Of a stretch of DNA of 64,000 nt, positions 44,301 to 52,010 are shown piece by piece (within the stretch, counting starts at the first letter, position 1; the number at the start of each line of letters is the position of its first letter). A model generated the notes under the pieces. It made no database searches. It had not been told where the DNA came from and saw only the letters and a list, made by a program, of their open reading frames with translations. Source of the DNA: Ypsolopha sequella (lineage: Eukaryota; Arthropoda; Insecta; Lepidoptera; Ypsolophidae); contig OW203986.1 in the NCBI GenBank assembly GCA_934047225.1, positions 14,511,221 to 14,575,220 of the forward strand, in the 5' to 3' direction. A program made the translations under genes and the position numbers.

Positions 44301-47300
44301 AAGGTGAGATTTTAAGTAGATACACTAACAAAGTACAAGGAAAGGATGATTGATACAGCCATTGGAGATACGGTAAGTGTGCAGGGCGATCTTAATTTTA
44401 TTGAACATATCGCCTTTTCATGGGAAAAATTGTATAAAGGACACGCCTATACAAATGAGCGAGATGAAACATGAGCTTAAAAATGTAACGTATCTATAGG
44501 TAGTATGAATTTAGTGACACATAACATAAACTATCAAGCACTTTACCATCAAGTGGGAAAACGGGCCCTTAGCCGTGAAATTTCTACCAAAACGATTTTC
44601 TTTCTAGCCTAGGCGATGCGTGTTAAGCTATTAAAACACCTCTAAATAAATAATATATCGTCACGAATGAATGCTCGAGGGGGCGTCGGAAGCGTTCCGA
44701 GAGTGAACTATAAAATGCAAGTCACAGTCCACATTTGGTACACCCGTGTTTCACCGATTTATTACGTCCCAACGTGATGGGTGGTGAGCACTATCGCCGT
44801 ACTTAGGGCACAAATACACGCTTTTTAGGGCATTCAGGTTTCCTTACGATGTTTTCCTTTACTGTTCAGCAAGCGGTATGTAAGAACAAATACTACGCAC
44901 ATAAATTCCGAAAAACTCATTGGTGCATGCACGACCGCGGATCGCACCTGGATCTCAAGATTGAGATGCCAGCGTTCTACCCCTGAGCTACCGCTGTTAT
45001 ATATCTCTAAATTACTGTACATACAATGTTACAGCCGAACACAAGCAATTCCAAAAAGTAATATCAACATTGGAGAAGGATGTTACGGATCTAAAGAAAG
45101 AAATAGCAGAAAGAGATGGCACTATACAAGACAAGGAGACAAGGATATACGGACTTAAGAGAAAGAAGCAAGAGTTAGAGAAATATAAATTCGTTCTGAA
45201 TTTCAAGATAACGGAATTAAAAAATCAGGTGATTTCAATCAATTTCTGAGATAATTTGATATTATTCATGTTTGTAAAAAAGGTTTTTATAATGTATTAA
45301 AATTTCGCGCGTAGATTGACCCGAAAGAGCAGTTGATTCGCGAATTAAAAGCCCAAATAGATGATATGGAAAATGAGGAAACTAAACTATTAAATAGTAA
45401 ACATGAACTGGGTACGAAATACTACTTAATTACTGAAGTCAAGTAGAGTCTATTAATGTCAAATTCTTCTTCAGATTAAAAATTTATATTTATTTATATA
45501 AATAAAAAAGAACTGAAAATAGGAAAAAAGTTACAGCTGGATTAAAAGGTTTTAATACTTGATTATTGTTATACAGATTGTACCATTAGAACGTGATATA
45601 AAGATGAAAAAGATACGAGTTCTCGACTTAGAAGTGTCTTTAGAAAACCTGTTAAAGAGAAAAGATTTACGCGGTAATATTGAAGATTATGACAGTTGTA
45701 ATTTTTTTCAGTACAGTTTTGCTTGAAATCCTACTACGTAGAGCCGTAGCACAAAATAACCACTTACAGAATGTTTACTCCGCATAACTAGCGAAAACAG
45801 GCGCACGCACACATAGACGCGCACGTACGACGATCTCGGAGATACTCGGGTAAATGCCAATACGGTACGCGTCTATGCATGTGTGCGTCTGTTTTCGCTC
45901 CGTCGTCGAGTCGGCCTTCTGGTAGTATCTATTTTGTGGCCGTAGCTAAAAGTATTGCTCTTTACAAAGAACGTGAGCGAGGGCGCTGGTACAACGTGGC
46001 GAACTATCAAAATGTGACGTTTCATAGGAAGGCGGCGTTATAGGTTGTCACGGGGTATAGTGGTTGGCGGGTGTTGTCTCGGAGGGAATGCGGATGGTGT
46101 GGTGGGAGGGTGAGCGAGCACGACGCGTGGGGCGGACCAAGGCGGAAGGCCAGTTGCCGGGGAGGTCGCTCCATAGATAAGGGCAGTATAAACTGATATA
46201 TAATGGATCTCTTTTGTAGACTCTATGATATTTTAAAGTTGTCAATGTCATACTTGTGTACTTGGAATGCCTTGCGCACGGCTCTGCACACTAAATCGCG
46301 TGCTACCTCGTACCCGCCAACCCCTGTAGCCCGTGGGCGCGGTAGGCACGAAGTTGAGAACCTATATTCACAAAATAAATACTACCAGAAGGCCGACTCG
46401 ACGACGGGGCCAAAACAGACGCACACATGCATAGACGCGTACGTATGATGAACTCGGCAGACTTTCGTATTGGCATTCACACGAACATCTCCGAGATCGT
46501 CGTACGTACGCGTCTGTGTGCGTGCGCCTGTTTTCGCTAGTTATGCGGAGTAAACATTCTGTAAGTGGTTATTTTGTGCTATAGTCCTGCGGTCTAATGG
46601 GTCTAATTATCGTATCTATTGCAGCGCGTATGCAGTGCTACTGAACGTCAGACATATCATTTTATAAAGCCGAAACCAGAATCGAAACTTTCAGCAGCAC
46701 CGCATACGCGCTGCAATAGAAATTAATAGAATACGGTAATTGGGCCGCTGCTTTTCGCCACGTTCATTTAGATTATTGTCACACATAGAACGTAGTTTTT
46801 TAATTTGTTGCACTTCCCTACCAAGCTATGAAAAAGCAAAAACCATAGACAAAACGTACTAATAAACCTTATGACTTTTTCACACAGAGCTTAAAATCAA
46901 TCGGCTAACTGAAAAGTTGACGTCAGCAAAAAAGGACTATCTCAGCGAAGCGGACCGTAATCTCACCCTCAAGAATACGTTAAAAAAGATTAAAATAGAT
47001 CTACATAATATGACAGCCAACTTTCAGGACCCAACCAGGTTGAAGTTGACTGTAAAAGTATGTTACAAAATATTACTTTATTTACATAGGTTACGGCTCA
47101 GAACAATGTATCTATTGTTCTGTGGGTAACGGTCATCAGTCTACGTAGCACAGTGTTTAATCGAGCGCGACGCCACTTAGTTGAATCACAAGTGGGAGGA
47201 GCGTGACACGATGTTTTTGCGATTAAACTGTACGTCACGCTCCTTGCACTTGTGATTCAACTAGTGGCGTCGCGTCGCATGCGATTAAACACTATGCTAC

Positions 47301-50300
47301 GGGACCAGATCGCAATAAACTAGATACTATTTTCCACTATAAACACCCACGATTCGGTCATGACCCTCAACAAACGTCAAAATCGTGGGGAAAACTTGGC
47401 TGTCAAACGTGATAGTGCAGCTAACTTCAGGCCACTATAAACCACCACGGTATGTTCTATGGTGGTTGGTTTATTTTGCTTATTTACATGACCAACTTAC
47501 CAACGATAGCTGAGTGTGTTTATTCTGATTAATCTGATGACCACGCTCATACTCGTATTATGTGTTTATTGTTGGTTACTCTTATTTTTTCTACAAACGT
47601 TATTTTACGACATACTTGTGAATAAATTGTGTGACCTTTCACCCCTGATTCCACCCCGTGGACACCATTCTTGCGACATGCCCTCATTGCCTCGCAAAGA
47701 AAGGTTGTCACGTGATAACATGTTAGCTATAATTAGGAGCGTAGCTGCTATGGTTGCTACTCATACCTTTATCGTCTGTGTTTGCCGCCAACATTAGCTA
47801 TCTACTTGCTATCCTTTACATTTATTTACCGCCGACATTAGCTACCTACTTGCTATCCTTTACATTTGTTTACCGCCGACATTAGCTACCTACTTGCTAT
47901 CCTTTACATTTGTTTACCGCCAACATTAGCTACCTACTTGCTATCCTTTATATTTGTTTACCGCCGACATTAGCTACCTACTTGCTATCTTTTACATTTT
48001 TTTACCGCCGACATTAGCTACCTACTTGCTATCCTTTACATTTGTTTACCGCCGACATTAGCTACCTACTTGCTATCCTTTACATTTGTTTACCGCCGAC
48101 ATTAGCTACCTACTTGCTATCCTTTACATTTGTTTAACGCCGACATTAGCTACCTACTTGCTATCCTTTATATTTGTTTACCGCCGACATTAGCTACCTA
48201 CTTGCTATCTTTTACATTTTTTTACCGCCGACATTAGCTACCTACTTGCTATCCTTTACATTTTTTACCGCCGACATTAGCTACCTACTTGCTATCCTTT
48301 ACATTTGTTTACCGCCGACATTAGCTACCTACTTGCTATCCTTTACATTTGTTTACCGCCGACATTAGCTACCTACTTGCTATCCTTTACATTTGTTTAC
48401 CGCCGACATTAGCTACCTACTTGCTATCCTTTACATTTGTTTACCGCCGACATTAGCTACCTACTTGCTATCCTTTACATTTTTTTACCGCCGACATTAG
48501 CTACCTACTTGCTATCCTTTACATTTTTTTACCACCGACATTAGCTACCTACTTGCTATCCTTTACATTTGTTGGACATATACAGTAGGTAACAGTTAAA
48601 CCGCCTTTTTGAAACTCAAAGAAAAATTCGTTATAATCCTCAGAGCTATAAATATATGTTTTTATTCAAAGATTCCTACTTAAAATTCTTTTAGACCTTG
48701 TTCCAAAAGTACGTGGAAGACATCGACTTTATTCGGGGCCGCGTTGCTGAGGACGAAGCGATACGAGAGTTCAACCGGCAACGAGAACATTTGGAGAAAC
48801 AGAACGCAGCGCTCAGACAACAGCTGGCAAAGACTGTGGGGGGCGCCAAGGGAGACATTGGCAGGATTATGGACGTAAGTGGTACAATTCTTCACTGCTA
48901 TTTTAAAAGCAAAAAGATAGTAATATAAAGTGAGACCAAAATTACTTCTTACCAGAAAGGTAGAAACATTCCTCAATTATAATAAGCAGTAATCAAATAT
49001 AGTTTTTGTAATCAGTTTTTGCAATTTTGTAATGTCAAAATTTTGGATACTTCTCTTTTGATTTTCAAAAAGTTATTGATGTCATTTTACTGATTAGGTA
49101 ACGTACTTTCGATATCAGTTTTTTTATATCTGTAATAGTAACGGAATAATCGCCTGGTCACACTTAACGATTACACCCTGTTTACATGTATGTATGTATG
49201 TATGTATGTTTATAGGATTTCACAAAATCATATCTCACAACCACTTCGAAGCAAATGGAAAAACTAAACTTATCCTTTGTACCCAGGAAAACTGCACCCT
49301 CCTAACGGAAATCAACGGTTTACGTACAGAGCTGAAGTCTTGCCGTGTTAGATGCCACCAGATGGAGTCGATCCTTGGTCTGTCAGCGCACTACGTACCG
49401 CCACTGGTCGCAAGGGCCAAGCTCAAGCATATCACCGAAGATAGGGAGAAGCTTGATGGGGAATTCAAGCAACAGATTAAGGCAAGTTCATATGGCGACT
49501 ATATCAACGTCATAGATCGAAAAGCGATATTTTCGTCGGTGTAGCATTGGCCATCGAGTTCTGTGTGCCTTTTTTAGTTGATTTACGAATTTCGCTTTTC
49601 TTTCAGTGGATCCATTATCATCTTGATTTTCCTCGTAATCTTCTCCCTTCTGTTTGTGAGTTTGTACTGTGCACAGGCTTGCCCTACCCGTAACCAGAGC
49701 TTGCTAAGGATTTCGAAATTCCGAGTTAATAATAATAACGAAACTAAGTATTATTTTCCAGAGGATCGATTCAGAGAACAAGAAATAGTTTCGTCCGGAA
49801 ACGCGGCTTGGCCTTTGGCCTCGCCGAACATACTTGGATATAACACGACTAAATCAGTTACAAAAAAATCCTTCATCCGGAAACGCGGCTTGGTTTCCGG
49901 CTTCGTCAAAGATCCAAAGACCACAGGATCAATTACTTTATTTACCTAGACGTTGCAAAGCGGTCCGTTCACCCCTTCAACAATACTTCCGGCATGAATG
50001 GCTTCTGTTATAAAATGCAACTACACATGGTTATCATGGTACGAGGGTCAGGGCACAAGCAATCCGAAGTCGGCGGCTCCTTTTGTGTCGAGAGTCGAGG
50101 CGGCGGCGGCATTTTTTTGACGCGGCAAAATATAAAACTTTATCTTGACTTAAAAGATACTACTCTATGTGTTAGCATAATAATAACAAATAAACTTACT
50201 GTTAACTACTTCGTAGCGAGCTAGTAGCGAATCACCCGCATAAATCTGTGCGGCAGTGGCGAAGGCTCCATAGAAGCCGATTCCCACCGGCTTACCTTTC

Positions 50301-51547
50301 AGAACCTCTAACTACAACCAACCAATCCACCATTCATTATTTTAATGAACAATTATTTTTATGTGCTTCTAACTAAGAATTACTAAAAAAACGCCTGCGC
50401 GAAACGAAAAGTAAATCTTCCGTACACATTTATTTCAACTCATTATGGCGCGCAGCGTTATGTTTTCATAAAATTGGGAGGTTGGGCCGATCCATTTTAG
50501 CTAACCTTGCAACGTTGCACTATTAGAGCAGGCTCCCGTATGGCAACATCGCAATTCGCTCGCATCTATCGGGTAAAAGCGTAAAGAATAGGCTGATGCT
50601 TTTTTATGGTGAAAGGGGGGCATTATCTTAATTAGGAATTCTTAGAATTGGCGCTTGTGAGGTGAGTGTTTTTTTTTTTTTTGATCGGCTTACCGACATC
50701 ATAATTCCACCCCTCGCCACTGCTGTGCGGGTTTTCAGAGGGGCTTAATTTGTTAAGATTATATTTCTGTTGTAACATTGATAGATAAATAAATAAAAAT
50801 AAAAAAGACCTGCTTTGTAACGTCTCTGTAAACATAATACAATTGTACCAAATGACATGAGTTTCCATAAAAACAGTCCCTAATCGAGCCATGTCGTAAA
50901 ATTTTTTGCTGTGAATTACGAGTGACAGGTATAGACGTTTTTTGGTCTGTTCGACCACAGCATAACACAAAATATACTGGTTTGAATGGATATTGATTAA
51001 TATTAGGTATATTAAGATGTTGTACAAAAATGTATTGAAAAATACGACTAGATTCGTATTATTATATTATAATTATGTATCATCTGCATACTAAAATGTA
51101 GCATTGACAGAACCAGTATATTTTATTCTAAGTTTTACTTCATGTTTTGCAGTTTGGTGCAACGCACGGAGCAATTAAGAAGAGATGGTGTATGAAAGGA
51201 GTAATGTTACAATCAATGGTGTCATGACGTCACAAAAGGCGGCTATTGCGATTGGCTCTGTTTGCTCTGTGATTGGTGGAACGGCGGACCGCAGCAGTGT
51301 CACACAATTTTTCCTAGAGAAATGAACTATCGGCAACTCCTCTTCTTAATTGCTGCATGGTGCAACGCCTACCCTACTATAAAAATATAATACAATAGGA
51401 AGAACATTTCCAATAAAAATTTCGCTTAAAATCCTAATTTGATGTTTCCAGGAGCGAGAAAGTATCATTGATATTTTGCAAGATGAAAACACTAGACTCC
51501 TTGAAAAAATCAAGTGTTTCAATGAGGGTCTCTCCATTGACAATTGA
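29394..51547 (+). CDS. CFAP57: Cilia- and flagella-associated protein 57 (WDR65)
   Basis: A complete gene of 23 coding exons, 3789 coding bases, 1262 residues, close to the roughly 1250 residues of vertebrate CFAP57. The protein is an axonemal WD-repeat/coiled-coil protein linked to inner dynein arm assembly; in insects that would mean sperm flagella and sensory cilia. Start: the ATG at 29394 opens F-Y-G-L-R, matching the family N-terminus. Exons 1-12 encode WD40 repeats (residues 1-708) and exons 13-23 a long coiled coil (709-1262). Every junction keeps frame, and family landmarks include G-F-S-D-K-L-R and L-R-L-K-G-E-T-G. The stop is TGA at 51545-51547, with AATAAA near 51674. The last intron (49482-51451) uses a GC donor. 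Confidence 0.95.
30326..30588. mobile_element. Fold-back element in CFAP57 intron 3
   Basis: The left arm 'ggatgttaagatgaagttgc' through 'actcatccatacgaac' is mirrored by 'gttgtttgtatggacgag' through 'attcatcttaacacc', giving about 65-bp arms. The centre is A/T-rich with no ORF. Confidence 0.75.
30640..30780. repeat. Probable LINE 3' tail fragment
   Basis: 'gggccttgttggcttcggcc' and 'ggtccgggactacatagtcc' followed by an ATA-rich tail look like a truncated non-LTR 3' end. The family is not identified. Confidence 0.35.
31018..31135 (+). mobile_element. tRNA-derived SINE fragment
   Basis: A-box-like 'tgtggtctagtagttcgag' and B-box-like 'gggatcaaatcctgtagggg' are spaced as in a tRNA head, followed by 'cttcggaagacacgttaa'. 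It does not fold as a full cloverleaf with an acceptor stem, so it is a SINE and not a tRNA gene. Confidence 0.6.
31480..31690 (+). mobile_element. SINE body fragment
   Basis: It contains 'ggcgatagggctcaccaccc', 'acgtaataattgtctgtg' and 'cttgcatttcacagtccac', matching the body of the SINE at 61480-61815 but lacking its tRNA-like head. Confidence 0.6.
31770..32815. repeat. Nested repeats in CFAP57 intron 3
   Basis: An outer repeat ('gcggatccaagggttgggg...gacccccc' at 31770-31828, resumed at 32640-32815 with 'gacccccccctggctcgcag' and 'gctggatccacc') is split by a dispersed repeat at 31829-32628. The inner element has an internal ~290-bp tandem duplication: the block around 'actggtttcgagaaatc', a C-run and 'cttatctcc' occurs at 32098-32165 and again at 32390-32455. 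Confidence 0.65.
33031..33394. mobile_element. Two adjacent fold-backs filling CFAP57 intron 4
   Basis: The first (33031-33158) has ends 'aataatacctatgccgta' and 'acagcataagtactatt'. The second (33166-33394) has ends 'cccccggtttctgaaaggcc' and 'ggcctttcagaaaccggggg' with 45-bp arms. A further pair, 'agagtgcgtttcat' at 33017 and 'atgaaacgcactct' at 33391, brackets both. The intron is 462 bp, so almost all of it is inserted DNA. Confidence 0.75.
33700..33960 (-). mobile_element. LINE 3'-end fragment (relative of 58900-59690)
   Basis: 'cgggtggaaataaattgttg' and the downstream A/T-rich 'gatagcaaatagctaaaata' text match 58930-59040, the 3' untranslated end of the LINE in the TECR intron. Confidence 0.55.
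34308..34613 (-). mobile_element. Lepidopteran dispersed repeat ('agggttccgta' family)
   Basis: It runs from 'aaaccggccaagagcgagtt' to 'ggtacggaaccctaaaaa' in the opposite orientation to 14528-14812. It is nearly full length and lies in CFAP57 intron 5. The plus-strand ORF across it (34326-34568) is a shadow. Confidence 0.75.
35653..35882. mobile_element. Fold-back MITE ('acgtgtaacagaaagg' family), intron 6
   Basis: The left arm is 'caacgtgtaacagaaaggtg' through 'cagtcaatggtatagaac'. The right arm is 'gttctataccatggtctga' through 'tatggttacacgttgca', lacking the 'ctttctgtt' part. It is the same family as 41162-41437. Confidence 0.75.
36484..36766. mobile_element. Twin fold-back MITEs in tandem, CFAP57 intron 7
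   Basis: Two copies of about 139 bp, each from 'ggggatctaaaaaggccgac' to 'cggcctttttagatgacc' or 'cggcctttttagaggacc', start at 36484 and 36627. Each is internally inverted ('ggtgaatcat' against 'atgtgattcat'). They differ at a handful of sites, so the duplication is not very recent or has been edited. Confidence 0.75.
36774..36995. mobile_element. Fold-back MITE, CFAP57 intron 7
   Basis: The ends 'tattgtgtatctttagttgc' and 'gcaactagagatacacaata' are followed inward by 'atcatcaaaaacatag' against 'ctatgtttttgatgat'. It lies directly next to the twin MITEs. The minus-strand ORF across it is a shadow. Confidence 0.75.
38430..38547. mobile_element. Fold-back MITE, CFAP57 intron 9
   Basis: The left arm 'ttaaaacaataaaaatcggt' with 'tactcgatatattttggcc' is mirrored by 'ggccgaaatatatcgagta' and 'tttttattgttttaatatta'. 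Arms are about 50 bp. Confidence 0.75.
38750..38860 (+). pseudogene. Probable mitochondrial cox3 fragment (numt)
   Basis: Read with the invertebrate mitochondrial code, 38776-38850 gives [14 protein letters not shown], then N-T-H-F-S and N-H-H. This follows the transmembrane segment of cytochrome oxidase subunit III. The downstream E-A-A-A-W-Y block is missing, so the match stops within about 30 codons. The surrounding 38560-38880 is extremely AT-rich, as mitochondrial DNA would be. The identity is from recognition only. Confidence 0.45.
39436..40333 (-). mobile_element. Internally deleted mariner (DD34D) transposon
   Basis: TA dinucleotides flank it (39434-39435 and 40334-40335). The ~28-bp inverted ends are 'cgagggggcgtttttaagtt' and, inverted, 'cgggggtgcatttttatatt', each followed by 'cgcggaat'. 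The minus strand encodes the transposase N-terminal helix-turn-helix (39922-40152, from M-E-K-I-E-H) and the C-terminal catalytic part (39496-39834). The latter has H-D-N-A-P and [10 protein letters not shown] with 34 residues between the two Asp. The middle, including the first catalytic Asp, is deleted near 39925, and a stop follows at 39857. It cannot transpose by itself. It lies in CFAP57 intron 10. Confidence 0.9.
40410..40600. repeat. Fragments of two repeat families
   Basis: The part 40410-40446 ('agccgggttgtaaaaaaccc') is a stump of the 'aagagcgg' fold-back family. It is followed at 40447-40600 by text of the 'ccgtctgtctgtctgtccg' dispersed-repeat type. Confidence 0.5.
41098..41668. 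mobile_element. 'aagagcgg' fold-back element with a second MITE inside
   Basis: The left arm 41098-41160 ('tttctaattaatcgaaacag', 'caacaaaacctaatta') is mirrored by 41555-41668 ('aaggttttattgagaaaat', 'aaaaaggcgggtttttcaca', 'aaaccgctctta'). The smaller MITE 41162-41437 lies within, next to the left arm. The outer element lies just upstream of exon 11, and its end is about 50 bp from the acceptor. Confidence 0.75.
41162..41437. mobile_element. Fold-back MITE ('acgtgtaacagaaagg' family), nested
   Basis: Complete arms 'acaacgtgtaacagaaaggt' and 'acctttctgttacacgttgt' enclose 'cttattcagtcaatga' against 'ttgactgaataag'. It is inserted in the element 41098-41668. The plus-strand ORF 41039-41395 is a shadow. 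Confidence 0.8.
42440..42890. repeat. Probable retroelement remnant, CFAP57 intron 12
   Basis: 'gatcgccaccgtcatgtgg' through 'ggccaagatacgcgccagcc' is GC-rich and repeat-like, preceded by an A-rich stretch. No frame survives. Confidence 0.3.
44650..45000 (-). mobile_element. tRNA-derived SINE, CFAP57 intron 16
   Basis: On the minus strand it starts 'agcggtagctcaggggtaga' (A box) and continues 'ggtgcgatccgcggtcg' (B box), 'aatgagtttttcggaatt' and 'gtgaaggaaaacatc', ending in the body 'acgtaataaatcggtg'. It is the same family as 61480-61815 and 57190-57415. The tRNA-like head has no intact cloverleaf. Confidence 0.75.
45747..46582. mobile_element. Long-TIR element (~835 bp), CFAP57 intron 19
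   Basis: The left arm ('tagcacaaaataaccactta', 'ctccgcataactagcg', 'gttttcgctccgtcgtcgag', 'ggccttctggtagtat') extends about 200 bp and is mirrored at 46366-46582. Within each arm a sub-palindrome pairs 'cgcacgcacacatagacgcg' with 'cgcgtctatgcatgtgtgcg'. The unique core, 45950-46360, is GC-rich and has no convincing ORF. Confidence 0.8.
46594..46743. mobile_element. Fold-back MITE directly beside the long-TIR element
   Basis: 'gggtctaattatcgtatcta' with 'ttgcagcgcgtatgcagtgct' is mirrored by 'agcaccgcatacgcgctgcaa' and 'atacggtaattggg'. Confidence 0.7.
47146..47298. mobile_element. Fold-back MITE, CFAP57 intron 20
   Basis: 'gtagcacagtgtttaatcg' and 'gttgaatcacaagtgggagg' are mirrored by 'cacttgtgattcaactag' and 'gcgattaaacactatgctac'. 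Confidence 0.75.
47786..48573. repeat. 44-bp minisatellite, about 18 copies, CFAP57 intron 20
   Basis: The unit reads 'taccgccgacattagctacc' followed by 'tacttgctatcctttacatt' and 'tgtt'. 'gccgac' recurs at 47831, 47875, 47919 and so on, every 44 bp. Variant units (such as 'gccaac', 'cttttacat' and 'ttttttacc') recur in blocks, so the array grew by multi-unit duplication. There are no spacers, so it is not a CRISPR. The ORFs across it are artefacts. Confidence 0.95.
49188..49213. repeat. (ATGT)n microsatellite
   Basis: 'atgtatgtatgtatgtatgt' lies about 75 bp before exon 22 of CFAP57. Confidence 0.8.
49560..50300. other. CFAP57 intron 22, repeat-like GC-richer stretch
   Basis: The 17-mer 'tccggaaacgcggcttg' occurs at 49795 and again at 49878. 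Further on, 'tgcggcagtggcgaaggc' and 'agaagccgattcccacc' recall sequence from lepidopteran LINE relatives. The frame 49578-49949 shows no family and I do not call it a gene. Confidence 0.35.
51148..51370. mobile_element. Fold-back MITE, CFAP57 intron 22
   Basis: The left end 'ttggtgcaacgcacggagca' with 'attaagaagag' is mirrored on the right by 'cttcttaattgctgca' and 'tggtgcaacgcc'. The interior is unique and includes 'gtcatgacgtcac'. Confidence 0.65.
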
Positions 51548-51673
51548 CGCTAGAGATACAAAGGAACAAAAGAACGTAGAGTTTTAGAACATATTCTTTA
51601 TTATTGTTTTATAAATATTTCTCTACTAGTATATAAACGTGCCAGACGTGGTTTTACTACTGTCCAGTAAAAA

Positions 51674-51679
51674 AATAAA
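51674..51679 (+). terminator. Polyadenylation signal of CFAP57
   Basis: AATAAA lies 127 bp after the stop codon. A second A-rich AAATAAA follows near 51724. The TECR transcript ends opposite, so the 3' regions of the two genes lie within a few hundred bases. Confidence 0.5.
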
Positions 51680-52010
51680 AAGTTTTGTTATAATATATAT
51701 ATGTATTAAAACGTTGTGACTTTAAAATAAATAACTATGATACTCGTAATTCCCGTGAGTTTTAATTGTTGTTATTTCTATTTTACTCAAGTAAAAAACA
51801 AATGCAAGCAATAAATAGCTAACCTTCACCCAATGACACCCGTAACCAAAATTGACGTCAGAATAATAACCTCGTTTATAAATCGACATCCTATCATTAA
51901 TTTCATTCATACCGACTATCTACTTAATTGAATACGTAAAAAATAGCTATAACATGTTCCCGAAGAGAGAATGGAAGTCTTAAAAATATAAAAAGCCTTA
52001 CATAAGTAAC

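Larger units (their letters stand above)
42947..51547 (+). other. CFAP57: CFAP57 exons 13-23, coiled-coil half
   Basis: Exons: 42947-43087, 43285-43425, 43505-43648, 44081-44303, 45035-45228, 45315-45411, 45590-45673, 46888-47057, 48695-48874, 49287-49481 and 51452-51547. The residues are Glu/Lys/Leu-rich heptads with family blocks such as K-F-V-L-N-F-K-I (exon 17), I-D-L-H-N-M (exon 20), L-F-Q-K-Y-V (exon 21) and R-Q-R-E-H-L-E (exon 21). Exon 19 must start at 45590, because the other acceptor 13 bases upstream (45577) gives a stop. Exon 22 ends AAG|GCAAGT, a GC-AG intron. Exon 23 ends in TGA. Confidence 0.9.

Noticed and set aside
47786..48573. Regular repeat array that could suggest a CRISPR
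   Set aside because: Units are directly adjacent with no unique spacers, the genome is eukaryotic, and the array lies in an intron; it is a minisatellite.
49194..49544. ORF extending CFAP57 exon 22 on both sides
   Set aside because: The upstream part precedes a good acceptor at 49286 and the downstream part follows the GC donor; only 49287-49481 matches the family.
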